Shown here: one piece after another, positions 50,001 through 58,423 of the stretch
How positions within the stretch are numbered: position 1 is the first letter of the stretch
Layout: every line of letters starts with the position of its first letter
From: Clusia tigrina
Taxonomy: Eukaryota > Arthropoda > Insecta > Diptera > Clusiidae
Direction of reading: 5' to 3'
DNA length: 64,000 nt
NCBI GenBank assembly: GCA_920105625.2
Contig: OV050033.1
Location: 53,464,780 to 53,528,779, forward strand
Notes under the pieces: model-generated
Told to the model about the DNA's origin: nothing
Databases searched by the model: none
Seen by the model: only the letters and a program-made list of their open reading frames with translations
Translations under genes and position numbers: made by a program

Positions 50001-53000
50001 AAAGTCTTCCAAGATTCTGAACGCATGTAATATATTTGTCAATATACCATTGACGCAATAAGTGCATATGTATTGACATCAATATTTATTGACGGGTTAG
50101 TCGTTAAGTGCAAGAACCGCTTTAATTACAGAATCCAAGAACCTGCATAATGACTTTATCAATATTACAATGGCACAAGAATAGAATATGTATTGATATC
50201 AATATTTATTAGTCGTGCAATATCAGTGTTAATTACAGGAACAGTAAGAGCAACCTCCGCCAAGTCCCAGAATATAGAACCACACAATCATAAATTTATC
50301 AACATAACACCGAGACAGGAATATAATCTAAATTGACATCAATATTTATTGATTGTTTGTCGTAAAGTGTAAAATTCGTATTAATTATACAATCATACAT
50401 GATAAAAATCTCCTAGATACTAAATAACAATTTTTGTCAATACACCATCGCCACAAGAGAATATTTATTGACAACAATATTCATAGAATATTATTTTATG
50501 TGCAATATCCGCATTAATTACAGGATTCTTTAAATAATCTCATCCAGGACCCAGAATATGGAAGTACGTATTCGTAAATTTATCAACATTCCACCAAGGC
50601 AAGAACATAATCTATATTGACATCAATATTTATTCATTGTTTAGTCGTAAAGTGTAAAATCCGTATTAATTACAGGATACATTTATGAAAACAACCTCCT
50701 GCAAGATCCTGAATAATAATTTTTGTCAATATACACAGGAAGAGAATATGTATTGATATCAATATTCATATATGAATGTTTTATGTGTAATATCCGCATT
50801 AATTACAAGAATGATGACGATAACCTATTCCAAGATCCAGAATATAAAGCCACACAATCATAAATTGGTCAATAATCTACTAACACAAGAATATAATCTA
50901 TATTGACATCAATACTGACTATTTAGTCCTAATGTGTGTTATCCGTTTTATATTAAGGATGTCTAAGAACCACCCTCTTCAAGAGCCAGGCTTTAGACCC
51001 CATACTACACTTTATCCTGACTGTTGGCCTTGGGTTTTTGTATTTTGCTAAGGATAAACTCAGTTTCGCCAAGGACTTAGTTTTATATCGAAAAAGCTCT
51101 ATAATTATAATCAGAATTTTCACGAAGTCCCTCTAATTCTGACCGCATTCTACTCAAATCTTACTTCAACATCAAATTTTAAACAAATGTATCCTCTCGT
51201 TATTAATGGGAGGCGGGGCAGAAATGGTACTCCTGGCAGATGAAATCAATTTTTTCTGGATCTCAATATAAATACTCCGTATACAATTTATTTTCGTTTA
51301 AGGAAGAATCACAATACACAGTACAATTAATTTTGCTTTAAGAAAGAAGTACATTTTTCCAATTCCAATATTCTCAACTTTGAATTGTTGATACTTAGAT
51401 CCTGGTGCTGCCTTCATTTATTTGTTCTTCTCTTATTCATGTGGCTTTAAGAATTCTAGTTTTCATTCGCGTCCTCTTACCTGCAAGTTAATACATGAAT
51501 GGTTAATTAATTGCAGTCATTAGCAGCTCATTATCAACAGGATTTTCTCTCTTATTCCTTGCTATATTCTCTTTTCTTTACATTCAACTGTTCCTTATAA
51601 TTTCCCACAATACTATTTTGTAATACCTTAGGTAATTAACTAATTCCCCTCACACTACTCATCAATTATTTTTTTGTGGAGTAAAGTTCAGATTAAACTG
51701 TTCCCAGCCATTATAGCTGATGTTTTTGTTTCATTAGATTTGTACATATATTAATTTAATTATCCTTCAGCATACTCAAATTGTATTAACTCATTTTATA
51801 TATAATATATACGGATAGTCACCATTGCCATCAATAACTGCTCACTTATCCTTATGCGAATGTCATTATACGCCTACTCACATCTGGCTAATCCACAATT
51901 TGTTGTAGGATTCTAGTATAAGACAGAGCAGGCAATTTTGAATCATAAGGGATTCAGTTTCCACTTCTCATACTGCTCACATATCACCACATGCCCACAT
52001 TAGTCTAAGTCCAACCTTTTGCATCGGGTTTCCACCAACGCCCATATGCAAACCAATCACGAAAATTCATTTTGACGCATTCACTGGCAAAGACCCACAT
52101 GTTCATTGCCAAATATAGACGAATAAAACAAAATAAATACACATGAGTGGGATGTAGAGACAACAAGACCCACCCACAATAGTGGGCTGAGTACACCATT
52201 CGGTCGCTTGTTCTGGCTCAACTTTTAAAAATAGACACACAGTTCGCATGTAATTTCCTTTTTTGTTTTAACCTGCCTCCCTAGAAGTTCACGCTGGATT
52301 TTCATTTGATATGAAAATGTGTATAAACCCAAGATCCCCACAAATCCACCGGTTACGATTGCCCTCTGCTTTGAAAATTTCCTTTCGAGTTAATTTGCTT
52401 GCTATTCTTGTCTGGGGAAATGTTACTATGAAATATATAAATTACTCAATAAGATTATGACTGTCAGTCAGTTAGTCTGACAGAAAAATTAAAGGGAAAA
52501 TTGCAAAGCAACCCTGCAGTGAAAAGGACCAACTAGAATATGAAATTTATTCTTATCCAAAGAGTCCTTTTCAATGAACTGAACTGTTAATTTATACATG
52601 AACATTGAACTAGTTTCAAACTAGTACGATATAGACAGTTGATGTAGTAATAGAAGTATCAATGGTTCAAATTTAATGCTCAATTGCCCTTTTTTACATC
52701 AATATTGAACTAGTTTCAATAAATTACCAGCTTCAATTATGAACTAGTTGGTGAAATGCTAAAATTAGAACTATCAATGCCTGAAATTTAACCCCAGTTT
52801 GTCGATTGAGCCTTCTATATATCAATATGGAACTAGTTTCAATGAATTATATTATGAACTAGTTGGCGAAGTGATGAAATTAGAACTTCCAGTGGTTCAT
52901 ATTTAAAGATGCTTCGTCGATTGTCCATTTATACAACAGTATTGAACCAATTTCTTTAAATTACTAGTTTCTAATTATGAACTAGTTGATGAAATGCTAA

Positions 53001-54692
53001 AATTAGAACTATCAATGGCTGAAATTTAACCCCAGTTTGTCGATTCATTCTTTTATACGTCAATATTGAACCAGATTCAATGAAATATATTCTGAACTAG
53101 TTGATGAAGTAATTAAATGATAACTTTGAATCGAGCGATGGTTGACCTAGAACTTAACTGAAATGAAATACTCGATAAAATAGTGACACCATGATAACTG
53201 GTGTAAAGTTATATGATTAGTATGTAGATATTGGACTAGATATAATACTATTAGTTCTCTGACTAGTTCAGTGACAATTCAATGGAACTACTTGTAATAC
53301 TGATATTCTTCCATGATAAACATATCAAAATCAGTATAGAAGTGAATTTAGTGCTTTACATTGTATACAAATGATGGTATTTCTTTTTTACACGATCTGT
53401 CTCAATTGAGAATTCGCAAGAACGAATTTATTTCCACATTGGAATCATCTACAAAATTTGGATTCAAAGCAACTACTCCGATAAGATTTCATTGGAAGAA
53501 AATGTATAGTTGGGTAGATTTCCTCATTGAGGAATAGGTACGAATGGAGAATTTTAGTGGTGATCTGACAAGAGAGACAATTGCTGCTTCGGACTGTCGA
53601 AATAGCGGCGTTCAAAAGTCCTTTCTCGCAAGATTAAGCTGCGTGTCTACAAAACTCTTATACTCCCTAGTGTTTTCTATGATTCTTTACTTCGAAGAAG
53701 GTGTTGAGATATTTGAAGGAAAAACGACTTTGCATGGAGAAGAAGACACACCCGAAAAATCTGCAGGATACGCTAAACGTGGATGAGTCCCAAAGATGAA
53801 GCTCTGGGATGCCTTTAGCAAGAGAAAAATCACTCTCAGATGATCTTCGTATCAAATTAATCTGCTTCGAGAAAGGATCAAAGGATGATTGCAACTTAGG
53901 TTTGTTTATGTACCCAGGTGAGATGTCTAACATCAGTCAGATTCCTGAATACAACAAAATAACAGGAAGTCTCATATGTCCGGAGAGAATGGAAGGTTAC
54001 AAAAACGTTACAGAAGCAGAATAATGTAATTGAAAAGTATCGATGATACTAAATAACAAGAAGTTTGGAGATATTGTAGGAATGAATATACTTCGATAGA
54101 TATCTGGATTATACATATGAGTACCCAAATAACTCAGGGGCGCAATTAAAAGCGAAGATATACATTTGAAGTAAGAAGGTTTTAAAAATAATATCTTCTA
54201 ACAAATCAGAAGTAGGTAATGAAAATGTGTAGGACCTTGAAAGCAGAACTTCAATAGCCTTTGTTTTGGTTGAATCCATTACATTGAAAATGAAATGATT
54301 CCAAATTGAGAACAAATTTCTAAAAAATTTTGTGAGTTTTAAAGTTTGTCTGGATACATTTATTCATGGCTCGCCCATTTTTAATTTATTTACTAAGATT
54401 AATGACAGAAATAATTTAAAAAAGTCTCAGCCCAGACTTCCAAAGACTTTATCGACGTCCAACTTTCCGTACTATCCCCCAATTTTTTCTGTTAGGCTGT
54501 TTGCGTTACTCTCCATCCCACTCCTGGGGATACACATATGCACAGCCGGGTATGGTGGATGGCTGCTCAGCCCAGAACTTCGGTTTGGTTTCCAATTGCA
54601 GTTAAGGCTTCAAGGCTACTGTGTACATATTAAATAAAAATGGCTGCAAGGAATATTTGCGCTCCTTTATAAACACACATAAGAGCACTCTT

Positions 54693-54758
<66 letters not shown>

Positions 54759-56723
54759 GTGTATGTGTGTGTGTATTTACATAAGTATTTACATAAGTAT
54801 GTTTGTTGGCGTAGTGCGCAGAGGAAATTAAATTTTATTGCTTAAATTGGAAAAGCATGTCTCAAGTTCCTTGGCTTTCTGCGACATTTCTTCTTCACAT
54901 TTTCCGCCCCTCGACACTCACGGTCGTTTATAGTTAGGTAAGTTAGTTCCACCTATTCAGGACAATCTCCGTTTTACGCCAGAGGAAATTCGTAAATGTC
55001 AAATTGTTATTGGCAGCAGCGAATGCTCCGCTTAAGGAGATTTTAAAGGATATGCCGTGTGCGGTATTTGTGTGTGCTCAAGTAATGGTTACGCACACAA
55101 GCGTAGCAAATATTGCTGCCTGGCACACGGGTCCTTGGGTTCGTGTGTGTGTGCTTTGTGTGCACTCTCTATGCAACTTAAATTGAGGTTAAGCGATATT
55201 GGTGCCCACCCATTCAACCACAGACGAGCTGCAGTGGCACTGACTGGCGCTATTGTTATGCCAAACAGGGGAGTAGACAAATGAGTTTGAACATTACGAG
55301 ATATCTACGCCCATGAAAGATGCTCGTGGCCAAAGAAAATGCATCTACAAAGTTTAGAAACTTATAAAGAAAAGAGAAGAATAGAAAAAGGAATAATCTC
55401 CTTCCAACAAAGGATGGATACAGGAGTACCATCAGAATTCTGCAAGGGTGTGGTTTTCAAATAGCTATCTTTAAAAATTATTGCTCATGGAATAAATATC
55501 TTATAACATTGATTTTAAGTGGGAATTCAATGCAATAATTCCTTGGCAAATTCATAGAGTTATTCTATTTATAAACCGAAGCTTTTAAAAAATCGTTGAT
55601 ATTCAAAATCTCGCTTGTGTAATTGATGATACCTTCACCTTAATCATAAGTATACGTCTCCATTCAATATACAATTCTACATATATTTATATTTTCTAGA
55701 ATTACTCGTATCAAGAAATGTAGTTATATACACAACGAAAGAGTTCATTGAAATAATGATTTATATTCATATACCTATATCAAGAAATGTGTTCATACAC
55801 TCAATGAATTAGTTCATTGAAAGGATGTATTTATATTCATATTCTAGTATCAAGAAATGTCTTCATACACAAAATAAATGGGTTCATTGAAAGGATGTAT
55901 TTATATACCTATATCAAGAAATGTGTTCATACACTCAATGAATTAGTTCATTGAAAGGATGTATTTATATTCATATCCTAGTATCAAGAAATGTCTTCAT
56001 ACACAAAATAAATGGGTTCATTGAAAGGATGTATTTATATACTTATATCAAGAAATGTGATCCTACACACAATGAATTAGTTCATTGAAAGGATGTATTT
56101 ATATTCATAACCTTATATCAAGAAATGTGAATGAGTTCATTGAGAGAAAGTACACACACTTGGGGTGTGGCATGGGACTAGGGATGTTGTGGGATACCTA
56201 CACTCCTAACACCCATTGTCCTGTGGTCCTTCTGTTAACAAATATGCTGAGGAAAGAATACAAAATTAATTTTTTCATATCTTTCATTTGCCTAAAATCC
56301 CGAGATCGGGATTAAAAACTTAAAAATACCACAAAGTGTTCATTTCCCCCATATTTGACTGGAAATTTATTTGGCTTATCGAAGAGAGAACTGGTCCCAC
56401 TCAGAAACCTCAGTTCTGGTTGAACCAATTACATTGACACTGAAATGTCCCCCTTTGAGAAGAATTTTCTAAACAACATTTTGTTCTCTTCGTCGTTCTC
56501 TTAGCAAGCGAGTTACTAGGGTGGGGTCTTATATACAAGAATTTATTATGTCTTTTTATATCATATTCTTATTTATATAATATTATTTTCCATACTAATT
56601 TGATTGATGGTCTTTTCAGCTGGCGTCTTGATTAATATTGAATGCAAAGCCTGGGCCCGTAACATTCACCACGATCGTTCCGAGAGGAGAGGATCCGTCC
56701 ACTTCGAGTTGATGGTTGATTAA
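25486..56723 (+). CDS. nrv2: Na+/K+-ATPase beta subunit, nervana 2-like (six exons, N-terminus missing)
   Basis: Six exons join in phase to give 268 codons plus a split first codon. The beta subunit is the type II single-pass glycoprotein that partners the P-type alpha subunit, carries it to the plasma membrane and tunes Na+/K+ exchange; insect forms also act at septate junctions. Seen in the sequence: a hydrophobic membrane span at about residues 2-25, then an all-extracellular C-terminal domain. Six cysteines (99, 111, 121, 135, 187, 243) match the three family disulfides in order and approximate spacing. There are three N-glycosylation sequons at 98, 152 and 178. Family signatures include GFRPMPPE at 50, PCIFLKLNK at 134, WVSCEGENP at 184, and AWARNI at 245. 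Family members are about 310-325 residues, so roughly 45-50 residues, the cytosolic tail, are missing from the 5' side. The C-terminus resembles Nrv2 more than Nrv1, from memory of the family. All splice sites are GT-AG and phases agree. Exon coordinates are in separate entries. Confidence 0.93.
25627..27848 (+). other. 2222-bp intron with a GC-richer block
   Basis: GT-AG intron of the nrv2-like gene. It holds a GTTAGGTTAAG word (26166), a GC-richer unique block (26550-26985) with overlapping open frames on both strands, and the GATTTAGAAGTGGGGAAAA repeat (27345-27655). Confidence 0.85.
27345..27655. repeat. Interrupted repeats of ACTGATTTAGAAGTGGGGAA
   Basis: About seven copies of GATTTAGAAGT(T/G)GGGAAAA in two clusters (27350-27450 and 27590-27650). 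Confidence 0.8.
27849..27968 (+). CDS. nrv2: nrv2-like exon: membrane-proximal ectodomain
   Basis: The acceptor is TTTGCAG and the donor is T|GTAAGT. The leading GT completes a Gly codon from the previous exon. The following 39 codons include [13 protein letters not shown], the conserved stretch just outside the membrane, and [15 protein letters not shown]. The exon ends in phase 1. It is separated from the previous exon by a 2222-bp intron. Confidence 0.93.
28073..28268. repeat. Minisatellite TTCAGAGCTTAATACACCCT, ~22-bp unit
   Basis: About nine variant copies of CCTTCAGAGCTTAATACACCC head to tail in the intron between the second and third visible exons. Confidence 0.9.
29592..29640 (+). 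mobile_element. Possible SINE fragment (B-box side)
   Basis: GAGCTGTGGATTCCACTCCT then GCCTCGGGCATTCTC lines up loosely with the stretch after the B box in the copies at 39027 and 40247. Weak. Confidence 0.25.
30150..30316 (+). CDS. nrv2: nrv2-like exon: first two disulfide loops
   Basis: Phase decides the acceptor. Only the AG at 30148-30149 lets the exon begin CT, complete a Ser codon and stay open; the later AGs at 30156-30157 and 30159-30160 are out of phase with the phase-1 donor upstream. It encodes 55 codons with Cys99, Cys111, Cys121 and Cys135, expected to pair 99-111 and 121-135 by family order, and the sequon NCT at 98. It ends KLNK|GTAAAA in phase 0. Confidence 0.92.
30438..30548 (+). 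CDS. nrv2: nrv2-like exon: central ectodomain
   Basis: This is a 37-codon, phase 0-0 exon between introns of 121 and 135 bp. It starts [12 protein letters not shown], matching the family IYGWIPE region that follows the FLKLNK motif, and carries a sequon at Asn152. It ends RPNE|GTAATT; the Asn-Glu here and the Thr of the next exon make the third sequon, which is therefore created at the splice junction. Confidence 0.92.
30684..30849 (+). CDS. nrv2: nrv2-like exon: Ig-like core with Cys187
   Basis: The acceptor is CTTTTAG and the donor is A|GTGAGT. It contains [15 protein letters not shown], the [16 protein letters not shown] aromatic stretch and [12 protein letters not shown], all beta-subunit hallmarks. 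Cys187 should pair with Cys243 on the next exon, 25.8 kb away. It ends in phase 1. Read-through into the intron reaches an in-frame TGA after six further codons, so intron retention would drop the last 34 residues and the final disulfide. Confidence 0.93.
31470..32400. repeat. CT-rich array with a ~190-bp higher unit
   Basis: The landmark CACTCACTGCTCAAAAATTT then CTAAATCTATCGCTCTC recurs at about 31567, 31748, 31942 and 32136. Between landmarks lie (CT)n tracts, TATCTCGTACT and CTTGCCCTCTC words. Ser/Leu-rich frames over it are translations of CT repeats. Confidence 0.9.
32400..33880. other. Unique intronic DNA, no gene recognised
   Basis: A 67-codon frame at 33517-33720 begins at ATG in good context (ACCATGG) but matches no family I know; mobile-element origin is possible. 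Confidence 0.35.
33890..34130 (-). mobile_element. Transposase C-terminus remnant, Tc1/mariner superfamily
   Basis: On the minus strand, separate frames give [12 protein letters not shown], then [20 protein letters not shown] and, later, [10 protein letters not shown]. This follows the FFLWGYLKERVY ... I..I......ENV..N ... GGHL..IVF pattern of IS630/Tc1-mariner transposases. Frameshifts and stops show it is dead. Recognised by pattern only. Confidence 0.5.
34985..35565. repeat. 97-bp tandem array, six copies
   Basis: Units begin CAGTGCTTTCAAGAATGTAG and end CTCAGTTTCCTGTGG. They start near 34985, 35080, 35178, 35276, 35373 and 35470. The three central copies are almost identical, while the outer ones are diverged. 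Open frames at 35091-35584 repeat with the array because 97 is not a multiple of 3. Confidence 0.95.
35600..38290. other. Unique AT-rich intronic DNA
   Basis: No gene was found. A GA-rich tract lies at 36658-36684. The block 36000-36480 is slightly more GC-rich and free of repeats. Confidence 0.35.
38385..38895. repeat. Foldback repeats: CTTCAGCTATTATGAATCTC and its complement
   Basis: AACCTTCTTCTAAGCTTCAG followed by CTATTATGAATCTCAGAGTGCG (38521-38572 clearest, also 38397 and 38694) is followed 40-60 bp on by its near-complement (ACTCTGAGACTCATAATATG, then AGAAGAAGGTTG) at about 38610-38656 and 38769-38810. The result is a tandem series of stem-loop units with ~40-bp arms. Confidence 0.8.
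39015..39085 (+). mobile_element. Truncated SINE-like fragment
   Basis: GGTCGCAGATTCAAATCCTG is B-box-like and is followed by CCCCAGCTTGGTCTCAAAAATG, which aligns with the same region of the copy at 40203; the A-box half is missing. It ends in an A-rich run. Confidence 0.5.
40203..40388 (+). mobile_element. tRNA-derived SINE-like element
   Basis: GCCTCCATGGTGTAGTGGTA has an A box (TGGTGTAGTGG) and CGTGGGTTGAAATCC a B box (two changes from consensus), spaced as in tRNA genes. Anticodon-arm-like CTAGACCCGCTCTCGGG lies between them. After the head comes ~100 bp ending in (AATA)n at 40375-40388. A true tRNA is unlikely because the acceptor ends do not pair. Confidence 0.6.
40390..42825. other. 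Unique intronic DNA, no gene recognised
   Basis: There are no arrays over 40500-42800. GTTGTGAGTTTGGGGGTGGA-type words duplicate briefly at 40755-40800. The region 41040-41860 is comparatively GC-rich and could hold regulatory DNA. Confidence 0.35.
42831..43025. repeat. 15-bp minisatellite GTGTTTCTGCACCCG, 13 copies
   Basis: Thirteen units of GTGTTTCTGCACCCG with only single-base differences (CACCT, GTACC, ATACC) in the first four and last copies; the central eight are identical. As 15 is a multiple of 3 the plus strand encodes a VFLHP pentapeptide repeat, but there is no other sign of a gene. Confidence 0.97.
44096..44441 (-). mobile_element. 346-bp mariner-derived MITE (copy 2)
   Basis: It is flanked by TA (44094-44095 and 44442-44443). 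The ends are CAAGGTGGATTCCAAACTAA and the complement of CACCTTG; the second terminal repeat has lost ~9 bp relative to copy 1. The minus strand has an intact 96-codon frame (44112-44402) with [13 protein letters not shown]; Asp23 of that frame is the third catalytic acid of mariner transposases. [20 protein letters not shown] follows. The catalytic core upstream is gone. Confidence 0.87.
44860..44965. repeat. CA-rich microsatellite
   Basis: Interrupted ACACACATACACACAAATAC-type DNA. Overlapping His/Thr-rich frames arise from it. Confidence 0.8.
44970..46475. other. Unique intronic DNA
   Basis: Nothing recognised apart from a short CT run (45956-45967). Confidence 0.35.
46481..47475. repeat. 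1-kb minisatellite, unit ~35 bp (AGGTTCATATCGGAATCACA)
   Basis: Roughly 28 variant copies of CCAGGTTCATATCGGAATCA plus CATCAGGAACATAG. Variants swap TCAGG for TAAGG and GGTTCAT for GATTTAT in recurring combinations, so larger blocks have been duplicated. A 77-codon frame at 47308 is repeat-derived. Confidence 0.95.
47990..48400 (+). promoter_or_regulatory. Candidate alternative first exon or promoter block
   Basis: It is a GC-richer island in the AT-rich intron, rich in CG words (AAGCCGACGAGATTCACCGG) with a consensus donor CTC|GTGAGT at 48228/48229. Open frames of 112 and 113 codons run on opposite strands over the same DNA and resemble nothing known. It could be a 5' untranslated exon on either strand. 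Tentative. Confidence 0.2.
48400..49925. other. Unique AT-rich intronic DNA
   Basis: No gene or array was recognised. Confidence 0.35.
49937..50955. repeat. Satellite array, ~136/149-bp alternating monomers
   Basis: Eight copies start TTGACATCAATATTTATT (or TTGATATCAATATT) at 49937, 50073, 50193, 50333, 50468, 50617, 50753 and 50903. Copies 4 and 6 resemble each other (TTTAGTCGTAAAGTGTAAAA, 135-136 bp); copies 3, 5 and 7 share CACACAATCATAAAT or related ends, and 5 and 7 are 149-150 bp with TTTTATGTG(C/T)AATATCCGC. Each start holds a palindrome such as TTGACGTCAA or ATTGATATCAAT. Confidence 0.9.
50960..52550. other. Unique intronic DNA, no gene recognised
   Basis: AT-rich. A 64-codon minus-strand frame at 52005-52199 has no recognised features. 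Confidence 0.35.
52556..53115. repeat. Tandem array ~120-bp unit with AACTAGTT palindromes
   Basis: ATCAATATTGAACTAGTTTC and TTATGAACTAGTTGATGAA recur at about 52600/52740, 52825/52855, 52940/52980 and 53065/53095, with ATTAGAACTATCAATGGC and CCCCAGTTTGTCGATT between. Copies are diverged. Confidence 0.85.
53540..53770 (+). mobile_element. Non-LTR reverse transcriptase fragment
   Basis: One plus-strand frame reads [20 protein letters not shown] (about 53627-53686), the conserved block near the RT C-terminus of many insect LINEs (S...K..VYKTLI.PV..YGSE.W). The continuation is frame-shifted and decayed. The 80-codon frame starting at 53544 is in another phase and is not the element's own. Confidence 0.65.
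53800..54025 (+). mobile_element. Possible Tc1-like transposase N-terminus remnant
   Basis: The 71-codon frame contains [25 protein letters not shown] and GYKNVTEAE, in the order and rough spacing of the helix-turn-helix of Tc1-type transposases (LS...R..I......G......A..L.....VS.II..Y..TGS...). No catalytic part was seen downstream. Weak but patterned. Confidence 0.35.
54697..54756. repeat. (AT)n microsatellite
   Basis: An unbroken TA dinucleotide run flanked by TGTATGTGTGTG. Confidence 0.98.
54840..55690. other. Unique intronic DNA, no gene recognised
   Basis: The block 54960-55290 is GC-richer with overlapping frames on both strands (55004-55284), none with recognisable features. Confidence 0.35.
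55705..56140. repeat. Tandem array of two alternating ~62-72-bp monomers
   Basis: ATCAAGAAATGTGTTCATAC / ACTCAATGAATTAGTTCATT alternates with ATCAAGAAATGTCTTCATAC / ACAAAATAAATGGGTTCATT; both run into GAAAGGATGTATTTATAT. Copies start near 55711, 55789, 55852, 55914, 55985, 56047 and 56119. The A-B pair is nearly identical in successive repeats. Confidence 0.92.
56620..56723 (+). CDS. nrv2: nrv2-like terminal coding exon
   Basis: The acceptor is TCTTTTCAG at 56611-56619. The leading CT completes a Thr codon from the exon ending at 30849. Then 33 codons ([15 protein letters not shown], then a basic stretch and [10 protein letters not shown]) end at TAA 56721-56723. This is the conserved C-terminal beta strand of the family and supplies Cys243. 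Exact phase agreement with the exon at 30 kb and the lack of any other copy of this motif seen in between support a single gene with a 25,770-bp intron. Confidence 0.9.
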
Positions 56724-58374
56724 GAAATAGCGCCGATAGAAAATAAAGAACAAGCTTAAAGAAAACAGCAGATAAAGTAAAATAGCAAAAACAAAACAAA
56801 AACAAAACAGAATATGCATCAAAAGAGAATGCATAAAAGTTACAGCAACAACCAAAGAAGCAAAAAGTACTAAATTAAACCATAGTTAAAAAGAAAACAT
56901 ATTAAAACATAGCAAGAGAGAACAGAGCTAAATTACTTTGCGTCACCGAAGCTAAACAACAAGAAAATAAACGCAAAATCAACAGCATAGAGCATGATAA
57001 ACATAGTTAAAGAGAAATAGGTAATAAAGTCAAAAATGAAGTAAACCTTAAAGAGAAACACTGCTATGATTATAAAAGTAAAAGTAAAAAGTAAAGGAAA
57101 TTATGTAAAGTTCTTTTTGATATTATTATTTAAATATTTTAGAGTTTTTCAAATTGGCTAAAAAGTTTTTTAAACATTTTACTTTTGTTTTAAAAGTTTG
57201 CATATTTATAGAAAAAAAAGAAATAATTGTTGATTTTGAATAAAAGAAAAACCAAAAAAAAAAAAACAAAAAAAATATTTATAACGAAAATCAGCGCAGC
57301 GAAAAACAAAAATAAACTAAAAAACTGTGTACTTAAACAAATATTTAAAACATTATTATAAAAACAAATTATATGAAAATATGTAAAATTGGTAAAAATT
57401 TACACAAAAACACACGCGAATATACCCGAAATACCCACTCCACAAATATACAACAACTACATAAGAACGCTATTTAGTAACAAAAGAAAAAATTAATTAA
57501 ATTAAAATCTGTTTAAATTTTGTGAGAAAATTTAAACAAACCACAACAAATACTTAAAGAAAATTTATAATAAAATGTAGATTTTTAAATATTTAAAACG
57601 CATTATTTAGGAAGAAAAATAAATAAAACAAAAACAAAAACAAAGACAACAAGCAAGCTAAGAAGTATAGGAAAATAATGCATAAAATTTAAAATTAATT
57701 CTCTTCACTTATTACTAAAAAAAATAAATAATAAATAAAATAAATTTAAAAAGGAGTTCATAAGTCAATAAAACAAAACAAAAATAAAACCAATACAAAA
57801 CAAAAAATTAACGTAAATATAAATATATATAAATAAAAGAAAAATTCTATAGAAACATATACACAAAAACACACACAGACACACTCACACATACACATAA
57901 AACTCTCACCATAAAAGCAACAACAATACAACAACAACAAAAACAGAAAAAACAACCACAACAACAGAGAAACTGGTTACAATACAATTCAAAATAATTG
58001 AAATTTTTTTGTAAAATCATTAAAAGAGAAAGAATTGAATGGAATAAATTGAAGGTTTTATTAAGTAATTAATTTTAAAAAATTTATTAAATTAATTATA
58101 CTTTATATTGATTTATTCATATATTTAAGCGTATTTATACGCCCTCTAAATTATTTATTTTTTCACCAGCCCCATTTGCCGCCCTAGCAAATTGCCGCAA
58201 CTATTTTCTCCCAGCACTTTGTAATTGTAACATTAACATGCCAGTTTACAGCAGTAGTCCTTGGTCCTACAAACCGTAAAGCTTAAAAGCTCCTCCAGCT
58301 TAGTATACACACGTAAATAAAAGAAGAAACAAAAAAATTTAACAAAAAGAAAATGATTACACACCCACCATCAC

Positions 58375-58423
<49 letters not shown>

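Larger units (their letters stand above)
30850..56619 (+). other. 25.8-kb last intron of the nrv2-like gene
   Basis: It begins GTGAGT and ends TTTTCAG. No other exon of the gene and no complete nested gene were found in it. It is built from tandem arrays (31.5, 35.0, 38.4, 42.8, 46.5, 49.9, 52.6, 55.7 kb), transposon remnants (33.9, 44.1, 53.5, 53.8 kb), SINE-like copies (39.0, 40.2 kb) and unique AT-rich stretches. The other introns of the gene in the window are 0.12-2.2 kb. Confidence 0.85.

Noticed and set aside
56616..56855. Minus-strand 79-codon hydrophobic frame
   Set aside because: It is antisense to the terminal nrv2-like exon and its A-rich 3' UTR; the hydrophobicity comes from the T-rich complement.
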